Positions 8,449-18,076 of a stretch of DNA of 64,000 bases are shown in pieces. The number at the start of each line of letters is the position of its first letter. Within the stretch, counting starts at the first letter, position 1. Origin of the DNA: Maricaulis maris (lineage in GTDB: Bacteria > Pseudomonadota > Alphaproteobacteria > Caulobacterales > Maricaulaceae); assembly GCF_003634045.1 (NCBI RefSeq), contig NZ_RBIM01000001.1:248001-312000 (forward strand). Direction: 5' to 3'. The notes below the pieces were generated by a model, which did no database searches, was not told the DNA's origin, and was given only the letters and a program-made list of their open reading frames with translations. The position numbers and the translations under genes are program-made.

Positions 8449-8892
8449 ATGAGTGCCGGAACCGGTATGCGCAAGGATGACCGCAATACGATGAATGTCG
8501 ACGCGCTGGCCGACTGGTCGGAATTCCTGGAAGACTATGCACGCGACTGGGATCGCGCCTTTGACGGGCAACCGCATTATTTCACGCAGGAATTCTGGTA
8601 TCTTTTCGTCGCTTGCCTGCGCTCGCACTGGCGCGGCACGCCGATCACCGTATCGGCCGCTTGCCAGGCCATGAAGACCGGATCCAACCGGACCCGGGAA
8701 GAGCGGATCAATCGGGCCGTCAGTGACGGTTTTCTCACAAAGGCGAAGACCGGCGAGGACCGGCGCACAACCGTGCTGGTCCCGTCCGAGCGCCTCGAGG
8801 CCCTGTTGCGCGGGCACCTCGAACGCACCCTGGCGGCGGGCCGGGCGCATTTCGGTCTCGGTCCGGAAACAGTAGATGACAGCGAAGAATAG
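8449..8892 (+). CDS. MarR-like winged-helix regulator
   Basis: 147 aa from the ATG at 8449 (a TTG at 8443 is also in frame). The middle resembles a MarR winged helix: a helix-turn-helix around residues 65-95 (TVSAACQAMKTGSNRTREERI), then the wing GEDRRTTVLVPSERL that corresponds to the D-x-R-x2-x-v-x-LT signature of MarR proteins. MarR proteins are usually repressors released by small aromatic or phenolic ligands. It lies 124 bp upstream of the TonB-dependent receptor on the same strand, so control of the receptor and esterase is a reasonable inference. Confidence 0.65.
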   Translation: MSAGTGMRKDDRNTMNVDALADWSEFLEDYARDWDRAFDGQPHYFTQEFWYLFVACLRSHWRGTPITVSAACQAMKTGSNRTREERINRAVSDGFLTKAKTGEDRRTTVLVPSERLEALLRGHLERTLAAGRAHFGLGPETVDDSEE

Positions 8893-9016
8893 ACGCAGAT
8901 TTTGCGGGTATTCTTTCCGCTATTTCTCCGGTTGAGCGCAGTCTCCAGCCGGGCGCACACTTCTCCCAACATGAGATCAAGCCGGAATAACCGGTCGATC
9001 ATGGGGAGGAATACCA

Positions 9017-11284
9017 ATGAAAATGTGTCTGTTCCGGACATCTTCGACAATCGCCGTGTGTATCGCTCTGGCCGGGTCCATCAGTCTCGCCACCGCCAGT
9101 TCTGCGCAGGCCCAAGGCGGCGACGGGACCGCTGCCCGCACCAGCAATGACGTGATCGTCGTGACGTCTCGGCGCCGCGAGGAATCCCTGCAGGATGTGC
9201 CATTGTCGGTCTCGGCCTTCGGCGAGGCGCAGCTGGAAGACCTCCAGGCGAGCGACATCTCTGCCCTGCAGAACGCCGTGCCCAACCTGACCATGCATAC
9301 CGGCGACGCCGAAAACGCGGTCATCTATATCCGCGGCGTCGGCCAGGTCGACTCACTCGCTTTCGCCGAGCCGGGTGTCGGTGTCTATCTGGATGATGTC
9401 TATCTGGCGCGCACCCAGGGCGCGATCCTCGACGTGTTCGACGTTGAACGGGTGGAAGTGCTGCGCGGGCCGCAAGGCACGCTGTACGGCCGCAACACGA
9501 TCGGTGGCGCCGTGCGCTTCATCTCGACCCGGCCGGGCTCGGACCCGGGCGCGCGGCTCGAACTGGGAGCCGGCAATCACGGCCAGCTCTTCGCCCGGGC
9601 ACGCATGTCCGGGGATCTGGTTGATGACAGGCTGGCCGGCAAGGCGGCGCTCTTCTATTCCGCTCGTGATGGCTATTCCACCAATGAGGTCGATGGGTCC
9701 GATGATGGCGATGTGAACCGTATCGCGGGTCGTCTCGGCTTCCTGTTCATGCCGACTGATGATGTCGAACTCGAGCTGACGGTGGAAGGGGCAAGCGACA
9801 GCCCGGACACTTCACGCACGCCGGCGCGGATGACGGATGTCGCGGGCATTGATCCGGCGACCGGTACGGTCAGCATCTTCGCCGCCCAGGACGATCCCTA
9901 CGCCATCCGCGCCAGCTATAATGACCTCGACGACCTGTCGAGCTGGGGCGTGACAGCGCGGGCCCAATGGCAGGTGTCGGACGCGCTGAGCCTGACCTCG
10001 ATTACCGGGCAGCGGACACTGGACTACGACTCCAATCTCGATCTGGACGGCACTGAGTTGGAGATTTTCGAGATCTTTGTTCGTGAGGAAGCCGAGCAGT
10101 TCAGCCAGGAGTTTCGCGCCGAATATGATGCTGGCGGTGCCTTGCAACTGACCGGCGGTGTCTATTATTTCGATGATCAGGACACCACGTTTAACGGGCT
10201 GGCTGGCAGTGCCATTGCCCTGCCGCTGGGCGGTGGAGCCTATCTGCCCTATCCCCTGCAGACGGCCTCCATCAATGACCAGAACACAGAAGCCTGGGCG
10301 GCCTATTTTGACGCCAGCTATGCCCTGTCCGACCGGCTCCGCCTGAGCGGTGGCCTGCGTTATACGTCCGAGGACAAGTCCTTCACGCGGCTGCAGGAAG
10401 TCTATGCACCGGGCACGTCCAACCCGCCGCCCTTCCAGACCGGGGCCGGGATTGTGGCGACGGATATCGACACGTCTGAAACCTTTGACGCCCTGACCCC
10501 GCGCATCGGGCTGGACTATCGGGTCAATGATGCCGTCATGCTCTACGGGCTGGCCTCGCGCGGCTTCAAGAGCGGCGGCTTTGATGGTCGCTCCAACACG
10601 CCTTTCGATGCCAACCCTTATGATCCCGAATTTGTCTGGTCCTATGAGGCCGGCATCAAATCGACGCTGATGGACGGTGAGCTGGTCCTCAATGCGGCGG
10701 TCTTCCGGAATGATTACACCGACCTGCAATTGTCCAGCTTCACCGCCAATCCGGGGACGGGTGCCTTTGAGGCCCAGTTTACCAATGCCGGCGAGGCGGT
10801 CATCCAGGGCGTTGAGGCGGAAGCCATGTGGCGCCCTGCCGACGGACTCACCCTGACCGGACATGTCGGCTATATGGACGCCTTCTACGAGGAATATATC
10901 GGCGCCGGCGGGGTCAATATCGCTGACGACCGGGAACTGGTAAACACGCCGGAACTGAGTGGCGGCATTGCCTTCACCTATGAGTGGCCGGTGAGCGATA
11001 ATCTCTATGCCACCGTCCATGCCGATGCGTCCTGGCGGTCGAAGACCTATACCACCGTCTCCAGTGCCGAGAGTCTGGCGCAGGATGGCTATGCCCTGGT
11101 CAATGCTTTCGCCTCGATCGCTGCGGCGGACGAAAGGTGGGAGATCCGGGCGGGTGTCCGCAACCTGTTTGATGAAGCCTATATCAACCAGGCCTTCGAC
11201 CTGATCGAATTCCCCGGCTACCAGCTCGCCTACTATGGTGCGCCGCGGACCTTCGACATCCGCCTTGTCCTGCGGACGCAATAA
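9017..11284 (+). CDS. TonB-dependent outer-membrane receptor
   Basis: 755 aa. A signal peptide ends at ASSAQAQG near residue 34. A TonB-box-like segment DVIVVTSRRREES follows, then the plug domain (about 45-155, with VPLSVSAF and the RVEVLRGPQGTLYGRNTIGG signature) and a 22-strand barrel with the usual FDEAYIN segment near the end. The start has GGGGAGGA upstream. Such receptors import siderophores, cobalamin or carbohydrates and other large compounds. Substrate is not evident, but the downstream esterase starts 5 bp after the stop and the upstream gene is MarR-like, which points to uptake of an ester-containing compound (inference). Confidence 0.93.
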   Translation: MKMCLFRTSSTIAVCIALAGSISLATASSAQAQGGDGTAARTSNDVIVVTSRRREESLQDVPLSVSAFGEAQLEDLQASDISALQNAVPNLTMHTGDAENAVIYIRGVGQVDSLAFAEPGVGVYLDDVYLARTQGAILDVFDVERVEVLRGPQGTLYGRNTIGGAVRFISTRPGSDPGARLELGAGNHGQLFARARMSGDLVDDRLAGKAALFYSARDGYSTNEVDGSDDGDVNRIAGRLGFLFMPTDDVELELTVEGASDSPDTSRTPARMTDVAGIDPATGTVSIFAAQDDPYAIRASYNDLDDLSSWGVTARAQWQVSDALSLTSITGQRTLDYDSNLDLDGTELEIFEIFVREEAEQFSQEFRAEYDAGGALQLTGGVYYFDDQDTTFNGLAGSAIALPLGGGAYLPYPLQTASINDQNTEAWAAYFDASYALSDRLRLSGGLRYTSEDKSFTRLQEVYAPGTSNPPPFQTGAGIVATDIDTSETFDALTPRIGLDYRVNDAVMLYGLASRGFKSGGFDGRSNTPFDANPYDPEFVWSYEAGIKSTLMDGELVLNAAVFRNDYTDLQLSSFTANPGTGAFEAQFTNAGEAVIQGVEAEAMWRPADGLTLTGHVGYMDAFYEEYIGAGGVNIADDRELVNTPELSGGIAFTYEWPVSDNLYATVHADASWRSKTYTTVSSAESLAQDGYALVNAFASIAAADERWEIRAGVRNLFDEAYINQAFDLIEFPGYQLAYYGAPRTFDIRLVLRTQ

Positions 11285-11289
11285 GGCGC

Positions 11290-12264
11290 ATGTGGTTCCG
11301 ACCCTATACCACCCGGCCCGTACCGCTGGCGCGGGCTCGGCCGCGCCCCCTCTCGAAGGGGGCGCAAGCCTTCCTCGATGCCACCCCGCCGGACGCGCCA
11401 CCCATCCGTGATCTGCCGCTGGACGAGGCGCGGGCCGCGATTTCAGGGCTGATGACGGAAGTCGACCAGCCCGGCCCGCGCATGAAGTCGGTTGAACCGG
11501 CGACCGGGCCCGTTGTCGAGGGGCAGGTCGCAGACCTCAGGGTCTATGAACCGCGGGGCCGGGCGCGCGGTGTGCTGGTCTTCTTTCACGGTGGTGGCTG
11601 TGTATTGGGCAATCTGGATGCCTATGACGGCTTCGCGCGCCGCCTGGCGGTGGCGACGCGGCATGTGGTGGCCAGTGTCGGCTATCCCCTGTCGCCGGAA
11701 AACAAATACCCGACCGCGATCCATGCAGGTCTCTCGGCCCTGGCCTGGGCCGGGAACGAGCTGGCCCGGCGCGGCCTGTCATCGCTCGCCCTCGCCGGCG
11801 ACAGTGCGGGCGGAACGATGGCGGCAGCGCTTGCCCTGCGCGCCCGGGACATACCGCAGGTCACGCTCAGCCATTTGGCGCTGTTCTACCCGGTCATGCT
11901 GGTTCCCGATCTGCCCGAGCACGGCTCGCGCCAGACCCTCGGTGACGGGCGCTATTTCCTGGCCCGCGAGGATGTCGCCTGGTCGGCGGGCAATTATCTC
12001 GACGATCCGGAACTGGCTCGATTGCCGGATGTGTCACCTTTGCTGGCCGACGGGTTTGCCGGGCTGCCGCCGGTCACCGTGATCACAGCCGGCTATGACC
12101 CGCTGCGGGATGAAGGTGCCGATTTCGTGTGCCGGGTTCGTCGGGCGGGCGGCAGGGCCGGCCTTTATTGTTTCGAGAACACGCTGCACGGCTTCATGGG
12201 ATTGAGCCACGCCATGCCGGAATCCGCGCAGGCGTTCAAACTCCTGCGTCGCCGCTTTTCCTGA
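11290..12264 (+). CDS. Alpha/beta hydrolase of the hormone-sensitive lipase family
   Basis: 324 aa. The oxyanion-hole motif HGGG lies at 100-103, and the triad is Ser172 in GDSAGG, Asp270 in AGYDPLRDEG and His300 in NTLHGF. This is the full signature of HSL-family esterases, which act on short-chain esters. No signal peptide is visible, so it should be cytoplasmic. It begins 5 bp after the receptor gene, an operon arrangement, and a strong terminator follows. Confidence 0.9.
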   Translation: MWFRPYTTRPVPLARARPRPLSKGAQAFLDATPPDAPPIRDLPLDEARAAISGLMTEVDQPGPRMKSVEPATGPVVEGQVADLRVYEPRGRARGVLVFFHGGGCVLGNLDAYDGFARRLAVATRHVVASVGYPLSPENKYPTAIHAGLSALAWAGNELARRGLSSLALAGDSAGGTMAAALALRARDIPQVTLSHLALFYPVMLVPDLPEHGSRQTLGDGRYFLAREDVAWSAGNYLDDPELARLPDVSPLLADGFAGLPPVTVITAGYDPLRDEGADFVCRVRRAGGRAGLYCFENTLHGFMGLSHAMPESAQAFKLLRRRFS

Positions 12265-12275
12265 GTCCCCTCTAT

Positions 12276-12312
12276 GTGGTTCGTCCGGAGGTTTCGGGCG
12301 GACCACTTTTTT
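12276..12312. terminator. Terminator after the esterase gene
   Basis: GTGGTTCGTCC pairs with GGGCGGACCAC (with G-T pairs) and is followed by seven T residues. It overlaps the 3' end of the convergent GNAT gene by two bases, so it serves mainly the plus strand. Confidence 0.8.
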
Positions 12313-12796
12313 AGTCAGCCCGTTGCCGGGGGGGCAGCGATTTTTCCATGGCGAAGCGGGCCAGCGACTGGTCGCCGATGGTGACGGTTTCCTGTGCTGT
12401 GACCGCAAAACCCATGGCCGCAAAGGCCGGTCGTGCCTGCAGGCTGGCATGGACGCGCAGGGCAGGTATACCGGTTTCGCGAGCGTGGTCTTCCAGTGCC
12501 TGATAGAGACGGCGGAACAGGCCGCATCCCTGCCAGTCTGGATGGATAAAGGCGAAATCGACACAGTCCGGCGGTGCCAGTGTCATGAAGCCGACGGGAT
12601 GGTCATCCTGTTCGGCCAGGATGATGGTCTGACCGGACAGGCGGGCATCCCAGTCCGGGCCGGACCGCGGCGCGGCAATCCAGGCTTGGCGCTGGGCCGC
12701 ACGGTACGGGCTGCCGGGGCCATGCACGGCGGCATGCATGAGCAAGCCGAGCGCGTCATGATCGGCAGCGTTGCCGCGACGCAGGACCGGTTTCAT
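12311..12796 (-). CDS. GNAT family N-acetyltransferase
   Basis: About 161 aa from the ATG at 12796; other in-frame starts lie at 12805, 12811 and 12823. The fold pattern is clear: an N-terminal LRRGNAADHDAL, the central strand VGFMTLAPPDCVDFAFIHPDWQGCGLFRRLY with the acetyl-CoA loop Q-x2-G-x-F-R-R-L, then a C-terminal FAAMGF. The substrate is not predictable. It lies 18-45 bp after the unknown gene at 12842 on the same strand and is probably cotranscribed with it. Confidence 0.85.
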   Translation of the reverse strand: MKPVLRRGNAADHDALGLLMHAAVHGPGSPYRAAQRQAWIAAPRSGPDWDARLSGQTIILAEQDDHPVGFMTLAPPDCVDFAFIHPDWQGCGLFRRLYQALEDHARETGIPALRVHASLQARPAFAAMGFAVTAQETVTIGDQSLARFAMEKSLPPRQRAD

Positions 12797-12841
12797 CGCC
12801 GTCATACCCATTGCATTGATCAAAGGCGCAGGAGCTGCCGC

Positions 12842-13183
12842 TCAGTGCGAACGTCCGTGGGTCTCGCGGAAGCGCTCCATCGAGACGGAGATCTTGAAGG
12901 TCTCGCGGTATTTCGGCGAGCCCACCGGACGCGGCGGCTTCTGCGAGGTCAGGGCGAGAATACGCTCGAGCGTGTCATGGGCCGCGCCGGACTGACCGGC
13001 CCCGATATAGGCGTGCAGCTCCACCAGCGCGTCGGACAGCGGGTCGCCGCCGCGGATGATGAAATAGGGCTCTTCGGAGCCCATGCGGTGCAATACGTCG
13101 AATTCCGACGGGTTGTCGGCCGAGCCGTATGGCGCCGCCGGATTTTTGGCCACCGGCTTTTCCCTGGTGATGTCGTCAGTCAT
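12842..13183 (-). CDS. Conserved-looking small protein, function unknown
   Basis: 113 aa from the ATG at 13183, which has AAGGGG 6 nt upstream; the frame extends to 13375 without a better start. The sequence is soluble, with no signal peptide. It has a disordered N-terminus (about 1-35), a block reading EPYFIIRGGDPLSDALVELHAYI, a Q/A helix, and a basic C-terminus ending in a histidine-rich tail. No known domain was recognised. It precedes the GNAT gene on the minus strand and is divergent from the PHP-domain gene. Confidence 0.6.
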   Translation of the reverse strand: MTDDITREKPVAKNPAAPYGSADNPSEFDVLHRMGSEEPYFIIRGGDPLSDALVELHAYIGAGQSGAAHDTLERILALTSQKPPRPVGSPKYRETFKISVSMERFRETHGRSH

Positions 13184-13337
13184 GGCGCGCCCCTTGTGAG
13201 TGATTTCCACCATGTGACCAGATTCGACACCAAAGCGGTAGCGGCGCATCAGCACAGCTCCCGTCGTCGCGTCCCTGTCACCGGATGGTCGTGTGCATGT
13301 CATGGGGGCGGGGTAGAGCCGATGCAGGGGGGGCTTC

Positions 13338-14540
13338 ATGTTGTCATATCTGTATCGTGTTTGCGCGTTGATCATCCTATTCGGCCTGGCGGGACCTTCC
13401 GCTTCCGGCCAGCAGGCGACGTCTCAACCCGCTCATGCCCATGACCATCCGCATGCCGAGGTCCGGCCGTCCCGGTCGCTGCAATTCCCTGACTTTCCGG
13501 ATGGCCGTGCCCTGTTGGTGGTGGACCTGCATACGCACAGCGTGTTTTCCGACGGGCATGTCTGGCCGACCGTGCGGGTCTGGGAGTCGTCGCGTGACCA
13601 GCTTGATGCCATGGCGGTGACCGAGCACCTGGAATACCAGCCGCACCGTGACGACATCCCCCATCCCGATCGCAACCGGTCTTTCGAGCTGGCCGAGCTG
13701 GCTGCGGCCAATGCCGGCGAGAGTGCGCCCCTGGTTATTCCGGGTGTGGAGATCACGCGGCAACTGCCCCCCGGTCACGTCAATGCTGTCTTCGTCCAGG
13801 ATGCCAATCCGATCCTGACGATCGAACGCCGCGCAGATGATAATCTGGCCAATGCCCGGCTCGCCCTTGAAGAAGCACAGCGCCAGGGCGCTTTCACCTT
13901 CTGGAACCATCCGGCCTGGGGCCACGATGCGCCTGCCGGGATCATGCAGGTGCCGGCCGAGCAGCAGGCGCTGGTCAGCGAAGGTCTGATCCAGGGCATT
14001 GAAGTGGCCAATGGCGGCGAGTTCAGCGAGGAAGCACTTCAGTTTGCCCTCGACAATGACCTGGCCATTCTCGGCACGTCCGACATTCACGGCCTGATCG
14101 ACTATGATTATGACATCATTGCTGGGGAGCACCGCACGGCGTCGCTGGTGATCGCGTCCGAGCGCTCCCTGCAGGGAATTCGTGACGGGCTGGAAGCCCG
14201 GCAAACGGTGGCCCTGTTCAAGAACCAGTTCATCGGCCGGGAAGACGTGATGCAGACCGTGCTCGGGGCCGTGCTCAGCCTTGAGGTGGCCGACTATCAG
14301 CGCAATTCAACCGTATTGCGGGTCAATGTCCGCAATGACGGGCCGCTGCCCGTGGTGTTGCAGAATGTCGGTCCGCGCAACTTTGCCAATGCGGCCAGCG
14401 TGGTGACCATTCCCGCCCATGGCAGCTTGCGTATCAGTATCACCGATACGCCGGATCCGGCGGCGGTCTACATCCAGGCCCGTGTGCTCAATGCCTATAC
14501 CGCACCGCGCGAGAATCCGGTCATCGTCCTGCGACCCTAG
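13338..14540 (+). CDS. Secreted PHP-domain phosphoesterase-like protein
   Basis: 400 aa. The signal peptide ends near ASGQQA (about residue 25), followed by a His-rich patch AHAHDHPHAE. The PHP metal motif DLHTHSVFSDG is at 63-73, TEHLEY at 95-100, VIPGVEITRQ around 137, WNHPAWG near 192 and GTSDIHG near 251. These are the ligands of the trinuclear PHP site. PHP domains hydrolyse phosphoesters. The exported location is unusual compared with histidinol phosphatase or polymerase PHP domains. The C-terminal 120 residues look like a beta-sandwich. Substrate unknown. Confidence 0.85.
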   Translation: MLSYLYRVCALIILFGLAGPSASGQQATSQPAHAHDHPHAEVRPSRSLQFPDFPDGRALLVVDLHTHSVFSDGHVWPTVRVWESSRDQLDAMAVTEHLEYQPHRDDIPHPDRNRSFELAELAAANAGESAPLVIPGVEITRQLPPGHVNAVFVQDANPILTIERRADDNLANARLALEEAQRQGAFTFWNHPAWGHDAPAGIMQVPAEQQALVSEGLIQGIEVANGGEFSEEALQFALDNDLAILGTSDIHGLIDYDYDIIAGEHRTASLVIASERSLQGIRDGLEARQTVALFKNQFIGREDVMQTVLGAVLSLEVADYQRNSTVLRVNVRNDGPLPVVLQNVGPRNFANAASVVTIPAHGSLRISITDTPDPAAVYIQARVLNAYTAPRENPVIVLRP

Positions 14541-14598
14541 ACCGGCGATGGTGGGGCTTCGCCTCGCCTTTTGATCGTGCAACCGCTATGGCGGCTGT

Positions 14599-15819
14599 AT
14601 GTCATCCCTCGCATCCAGACACATCGCCATCATCGGTGCCGGCCCGGCCGGCCTGATCGCCGCTGAACATCTCGCCCTGATCGGCCATCGCGTCGACGTG
14701 CATGAACGCATGCCGACGCCGGGACGCAAATTCCTGATGGCGGGACGCGGCGGGCTCAACCTCACCCACTCCGAACCGCTGCCGGCCTTTCTGGGGCGTT
14801 ATCGTGAGGCGGCGGACTGGCTGGGCCCGGCAGTCATGCAGCACGACCCGGGTGCCGTGCGGGCCTGGTGTGACGGGCTGGGGCAGGCCAGTTTCGTCGG
14901 CTCGTCGGGCCGTGTCTTCCCCGAAGCCATGAAGGCCTCGCCCCTGCTGCGGGCCTGGCGGATGCGTCTTGAAGAAATGGGCGTGAGTCTGCATCTGCGC
15001 CAGCAATGGGTCGGCTGGAGCGATGACGGCGCGTTGATGTTCGAGACGCCGGACGGGCGCGTCACCACGCGTCCGGACGCGGTATTGCTGGCCCTTGGCG
15101 GTGCAAGCTGGCCGCGTCTCGGATCCGACGGTGGATGGGCGGATCTGTTGTCCGCGCGCGGCGTTGAGCTGGTTCCATTCTCCGCCTCCAATTGCGGCGT
15201 CGAGACCCGTTGGAGCGCGATCACACAGGACCGCTTCGCGGGAGCGCCGCTGAAGACCATCGCCCTGTCACTCGGCGAGGAACGTGTCGCGGGCGAGGCG
15301 ATGATCGCGCGCTATGGCCTGGAAGGCGGGGCCGTTTATGCGCTGGCCGGGCCAATCCGCGACGCGCTGGCGACAGGGCAGCCGGTTACGCTGCATCTCG
15401 ATCTCAAGCCCCATCGCGATCTGGCCGACATGACCGCCTGGCTGGGCCGGGCCAAAAAGGGTCAGTCGCTGACCAATACCTTGCGCAAGGCCGGGCTGAC
15501 GCCGCAGGCGATTTCCGTCCTGCGGGACGCCGTCCCGGACCTGCCGCGTGATCCGGGCAGCCTGGCCAGGTTGATCAAGGCCGTGCCCCTGACCGTCAAC
15601 GGCCAGCGCGGTCTGGAGCGGGCGATCTCCTCGGCAGGCGGGATTGCACGTGACGCGGTCGACGCGCGCTTCATGCTGAGCGACCTGCCGGGTGTGTTCG
15701 CGGCCGGTGAAATGCTGGATTGGGATGCGCCGACCGGCGGTTACCTGCTGCAGGCCTGTTTTGCCACCGGCATGGCAGCAGCCCGCGGTATCGAGGCCTG
15801 GCTGGCCGAGGCCGACTAG
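14599..15819 (+). CDS. FAD-dependent oxidoreductase of the HI0933/BaiN family
   Basis: 406 aa. The N-terminal dinucleotide motif GAGPAG (13-18) is followed by [16 protein letters not shown], a hallmark of the HI0933-like flavoproteins. The C-terminal FAD contact reads [27 protein letters not shown]. The sequence resembles the PP_4765-type subgroup of that family. The chemical reaction of this subgroup is not established. It is convergent with dapD, with a 4-bp overlap of the two ends. Confidence 0.88.
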   Translation: MSSLASRHIAIIGAGPAGLIAAEHLALIGHRVDVHERMPTPGRKFLMAGRGGLNLTHSEPLPAFLGRYREAADWLGPAVMQHDPGAVRAWCDGLGQASFVGSSGRVFPEAMKASPLLRAWRMRLEEMGVSLHLRQQWVGWSDDGALMFETPDGRVTTRPDAVLLALGGASWPRLGSDGGWADLLSARGVELVPFSASNCGVETRWSAITQDRFAGAPLKTIALSLGEERVAGEAMIARYGLEGGAVYALAGPIRDALATGQPVTLHLDLKPHRDLADMTAWLGRAKKGQSLTNTLRKAGLTPQAISVLRDAVPDLPRDPGSLARLIKAVPLTVNGQRGLERAISSAGGIARDAVDARFMLSDLPGVFAAGEMLDWDAPTGGYLLQACFATGMAAARGIEAWLAEAD

Positions 15820-16643
15820 CGCAGAAGGTCGTTGATCGAAGTCTTGGCCCGGGTCTGGGCGTCGACGCGTTTGACGATGACCGCGCAATAAAGGCTCGGA
15901 CCGCCCTTCGGGTCGGGCAGGGCGCCGGGCACGACCACCGACCAGGGCGGCACTTCGCCATAGCTGATCTCGCCTGTGGTGCGATCAACGATCTTGGTCG
16001 AGCGCGTGATGTAGACGCCCATCGCCAGCACCGACCCCTCGCGCACGATCACGCCCTCGACGACTTCCGAACGGGCGCCGATGAAGCAATTGTCCTCGAT
16101 GATGACCGGGTCGGCCTGCAGCGGCTCCAGCACGCCGCCGATGCCGGTGCCAGCCGATATATGGCAATGTGCACCGACCTGCGCGCACGAGCCGACACTG
16201 GCCCAGGTGTCGATCATCGTGCCTTCGCCGACATACGCGCCCAGATTGACGTAGGAGGGCATCAGCACCGCGCCCGGAGCGATGTAGGCACCGCGGCGCA
16301 CGGCACAAGGCGGAACGGCGCGAAAGCCGGCGGCCTTGAACTCGGGCTCGCCCCAGCCATCAAACTTGGACGGCACCTTGTCCCACCATTTGGCACCGGC
16401 AATGCCGCCGTCGATCAGATCCATCGGGTTGAGCCGGAAGCCCAGCAGCACCGCCTTCTTCAGCCATTGATGCACGACCCAATTGCCGTCATCCCCGCGC
16501 GACGCAACCCGCGCCTTGCCACTGTCGAGCAGGTTGATCGCGGTCTCCACGGCATCACGGATTTCACCGGTCGTGTCGGTCGAGACGCTGTCACGATTGT
16601 CCCAAGCGTTGTCGATGGTGGTGATGAGGGTGGTATCGGTCAT
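15816..16643 (-). CDS. dapD: Tetrahydrodipicolinate N-succinyltransferase
   Basis: 275 aa. It transfers succinate from succinyl-CoA to tetrahydrodipicolinate in the lysine/diaminopimelate pathway. The left-handed beta-helix hexapeptide repeats are visible from about residue 105 to 215 ([20 protein letters not shown] and [17 protein letters not shown]). The N-terminal helical part with [11 protein letters not shown] and the C-terminal [14 protein letters not shown] are typical. Its ATG overlaps the stop of the methyltransferase gene (ATGA). The next enzyme step but one, DapE, is encoded at 5636. Confidence 0.97.
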   Translation of the reverse strand: MTDTTLITTIDNAWDNRDSVSTDTTGEIRDAVETAINLLDSGKARVASRGDDGNWVVHQWLKKAVLLGFRLNPMDLIDGGIAGAKWWDKVPSKFDGWGEPEFKAAGFRAVPPCAVRRGAYIAPGAVLMPSYVNLGAYVGEGTMIDTWASVGSCAQVGAHCHISAGTGIGGVLEPLQADPVIIEDNCFIGARSEVVEGVIVREGSVLAMGVYITRSTKIVDRTTGEISYGEVPPWSVVVPGALPDPKGGPSLYCAVIVKRVDAQTRAKTSINDLLR

Positions 16644-17377
16644 GGGGCTGTACTCTTGGTGTCGGGTTTGCGGGCTTCGTGCAGGGCCACGATGCCGCCG
16701 GTGTAATTGGTATGATGCACGTCTTCAAACCCTGCCCGTGCAATTTCTTCGGAGAAACTGACGGGATCGGGAAATGTGTGGATGCCCTTGAGCAGGTAGT
16801 CATAGGCCGAGCGGTCGCCGCCGGTCGCAATGCCGGAAATGAGTGGCAGGCAGATATCCATATAGGTCAAATAGGCCCAGTGGATGACCGGCACGGGGAT
16901 ACGGGCGGCCTCGAGGTTCAAAAGATGGCCACCCGGCTTGAGAACCCTAAGCGCGGAGGCCAGGACGCGTTCTCGGTCGCAGATCTTCATGCCGAAGGAG
17001 ATACTGACCAGATCGACGGAATTATCGTCGATGCCGTCGAGCGTGTGGGCATCGAGGCGAAATATCGCGATATGGTCCTGTCCGGCTAGCCGCTCGCTGG
17101 CGAGGCTGAGCATCTTGGGGCTGAGATCGGTGACGATCAGGCGGCGAGGCGCGCCGCTGCGTCCCACCAGCCGGGTCGGAATGTCGCCGGGGCCGGAGGC
17201 CAGGTCGAGGGCTGTGTCGACATTCAGGGCGGCGATGCGGCGCGCCATGCCAGCCTTCCAGAGACGGTGAATGCCAAAGCTGAATATGTCGCAGAGCAGA
17301 TCATACTTGTCGGCAATGCGGGCAAACACATCGTCATCACCAGGATCAAACGCGGCAGCATTGGCTTGGTCCGTCAC
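16640..17377 (-). CDS. UbiE/COQ5-like SAM-dependent methyltransferase
   Basis: 245 aa. The N-terminal [25 protein letters not shown] and the ending [13 protein letters not shown]-like block with [12 protein letters not shown] follow the UbiE pattern. The SAM motif is DLASGPGD (58-65), where true UbiE proteins have DLAGGTGD, and the YDLMND motif is changed to YDLLCD. It is therefore best called a UbiE-family paralogue; ubiquinone or menaquinone methylation is possible but not certain. It overlaps both neighbours by 4 bp (ATGA), inside the rpmH-to-dapD run. Confidence 0.8.
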   Translation of the reverse strand: MTDQANAAAFDPGDDDVFARIADKYDLLCDIFSFGIHRLWKAGMARRIAALNVDTALDLASGPGDIPTRLVGRSGAPRRLIVTDLSPKMLSLASERLAGQDHIAIFRLDAHTLDGIDDNSVDLVSISFGMKICDRERVLASALRVLKPGGHLLNLEAARIPVPVIHWAYLTYMDICLPLISGIATGGDRSAYDYLLKGIHTFPDPVSFSEEIARAGFEDVHHTNYTGGIVALHEARKPDTKSTAP

Positions 17378-18075
17378 GTGGCGTCATCGTCCGGTGTCGC
17401 GGCGGTCCGTACGGTGCCGAGGAAGGTGGGCAGGCAGTCCACGGCGTGGTGGACATGATCGGGATGTTCGTCGGGCGCGGCGCTTTCATCGTCGCGGGGC
17501 CCATGTTTGGCGCGGACGAGAACGGTTGTGAAGCCCATGTCGAAGGCGGTTTTCAGATTGCGGACACTGTCCTCGAAGAAGACCGACTCGGGAACCGGCA
17601 ATGCGAATTTGCTGACGAAACTGTCGAAGCCGGCCTGATGCGGCTTGGGCTGGAAGCCGGACGCCTCGACATCGAAGATATCGTCGAACAGGTGGGTCAG
17701 CCCCATATGGCCGAGAATATTCTCGGCATGGCGAAGTGAGCCATTGGTGTAGACGAGGCGCTTGCCGGGCAGGGCGCGGATCCGCGCTTCCAGCTCGGGA
17801 TGCGGTATGATCACGGTCGGATCGACATCATGGACGAAGTCGAGGAAGTGGCGCAGGTCGACCGTGTGGTTGGCCATCAACCCGTTGAGTGTGGTGCCGT
17901 AGTCGCGCCAGTAGGATTTCTGCACGCCGCGCGCCTCGTCCTCGGGCAGGTCCAGCAGGCGCGCGACATACTGCGTCATGCGCTGATCGACCTGGGTCAT
18001 GATCGGCGCGTCGGACGGGTAGAGCGTATTGTCGAGGTCAAAGACCCAGTGGGTGATATGTCTCAGATCGGCCAT
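17374..18075 (-). CDS. HAD-family pyrimidine 5'-nucleotidase
   Basis: 233 aa from the ATG at 18075, one base after the stop of the DUF1036 gene; the longer frame to 18234 lies within that gene. The HAD motifs are in order: WVFDLDNTLYPSD (nucleophile Asp13, acid Asp15), LVYTNGS (motif II), KPHQAGF (motif III Lys) and VFFEDSVRN (motif IV). The sequence pattern fits the pyrimidine 5'-nucleotidase subgroup common next to dapD in alphaproteobacteria. Dephosphorylation of UMP or CMP is the family activity. Confidence 0.88.
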   Translation of the reverse strand: MADLRHITHWVFDLDNTLYPSDAPIMTQVDQRMTQYVARLLDLPEDEARGVQKSYWRDYGTTLNGLMANHTVDLRHFLDFVHDVDPTVIIPHPELEARIRALPGKRLVYTNGSLRHAENILGHMGLTHLFDDIFDVEASGFQPKPHQAGFDSFVSKFALPVPESVFFEDSVRNLKTAFDMGFTTVLVRAKHGPRDDESAAPDEHPDHVHHAVDCLPTFLGTVRTAATPDDDAT

Positions 18076-18076
18076 G

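Noticed and set aside
9812-11401. 529-codon open frame on the minus strand opposite the TonB receptor
   Set aside because: It mirrors the receptor, has no family resemblance and is a typical GC-rich shadow frame.
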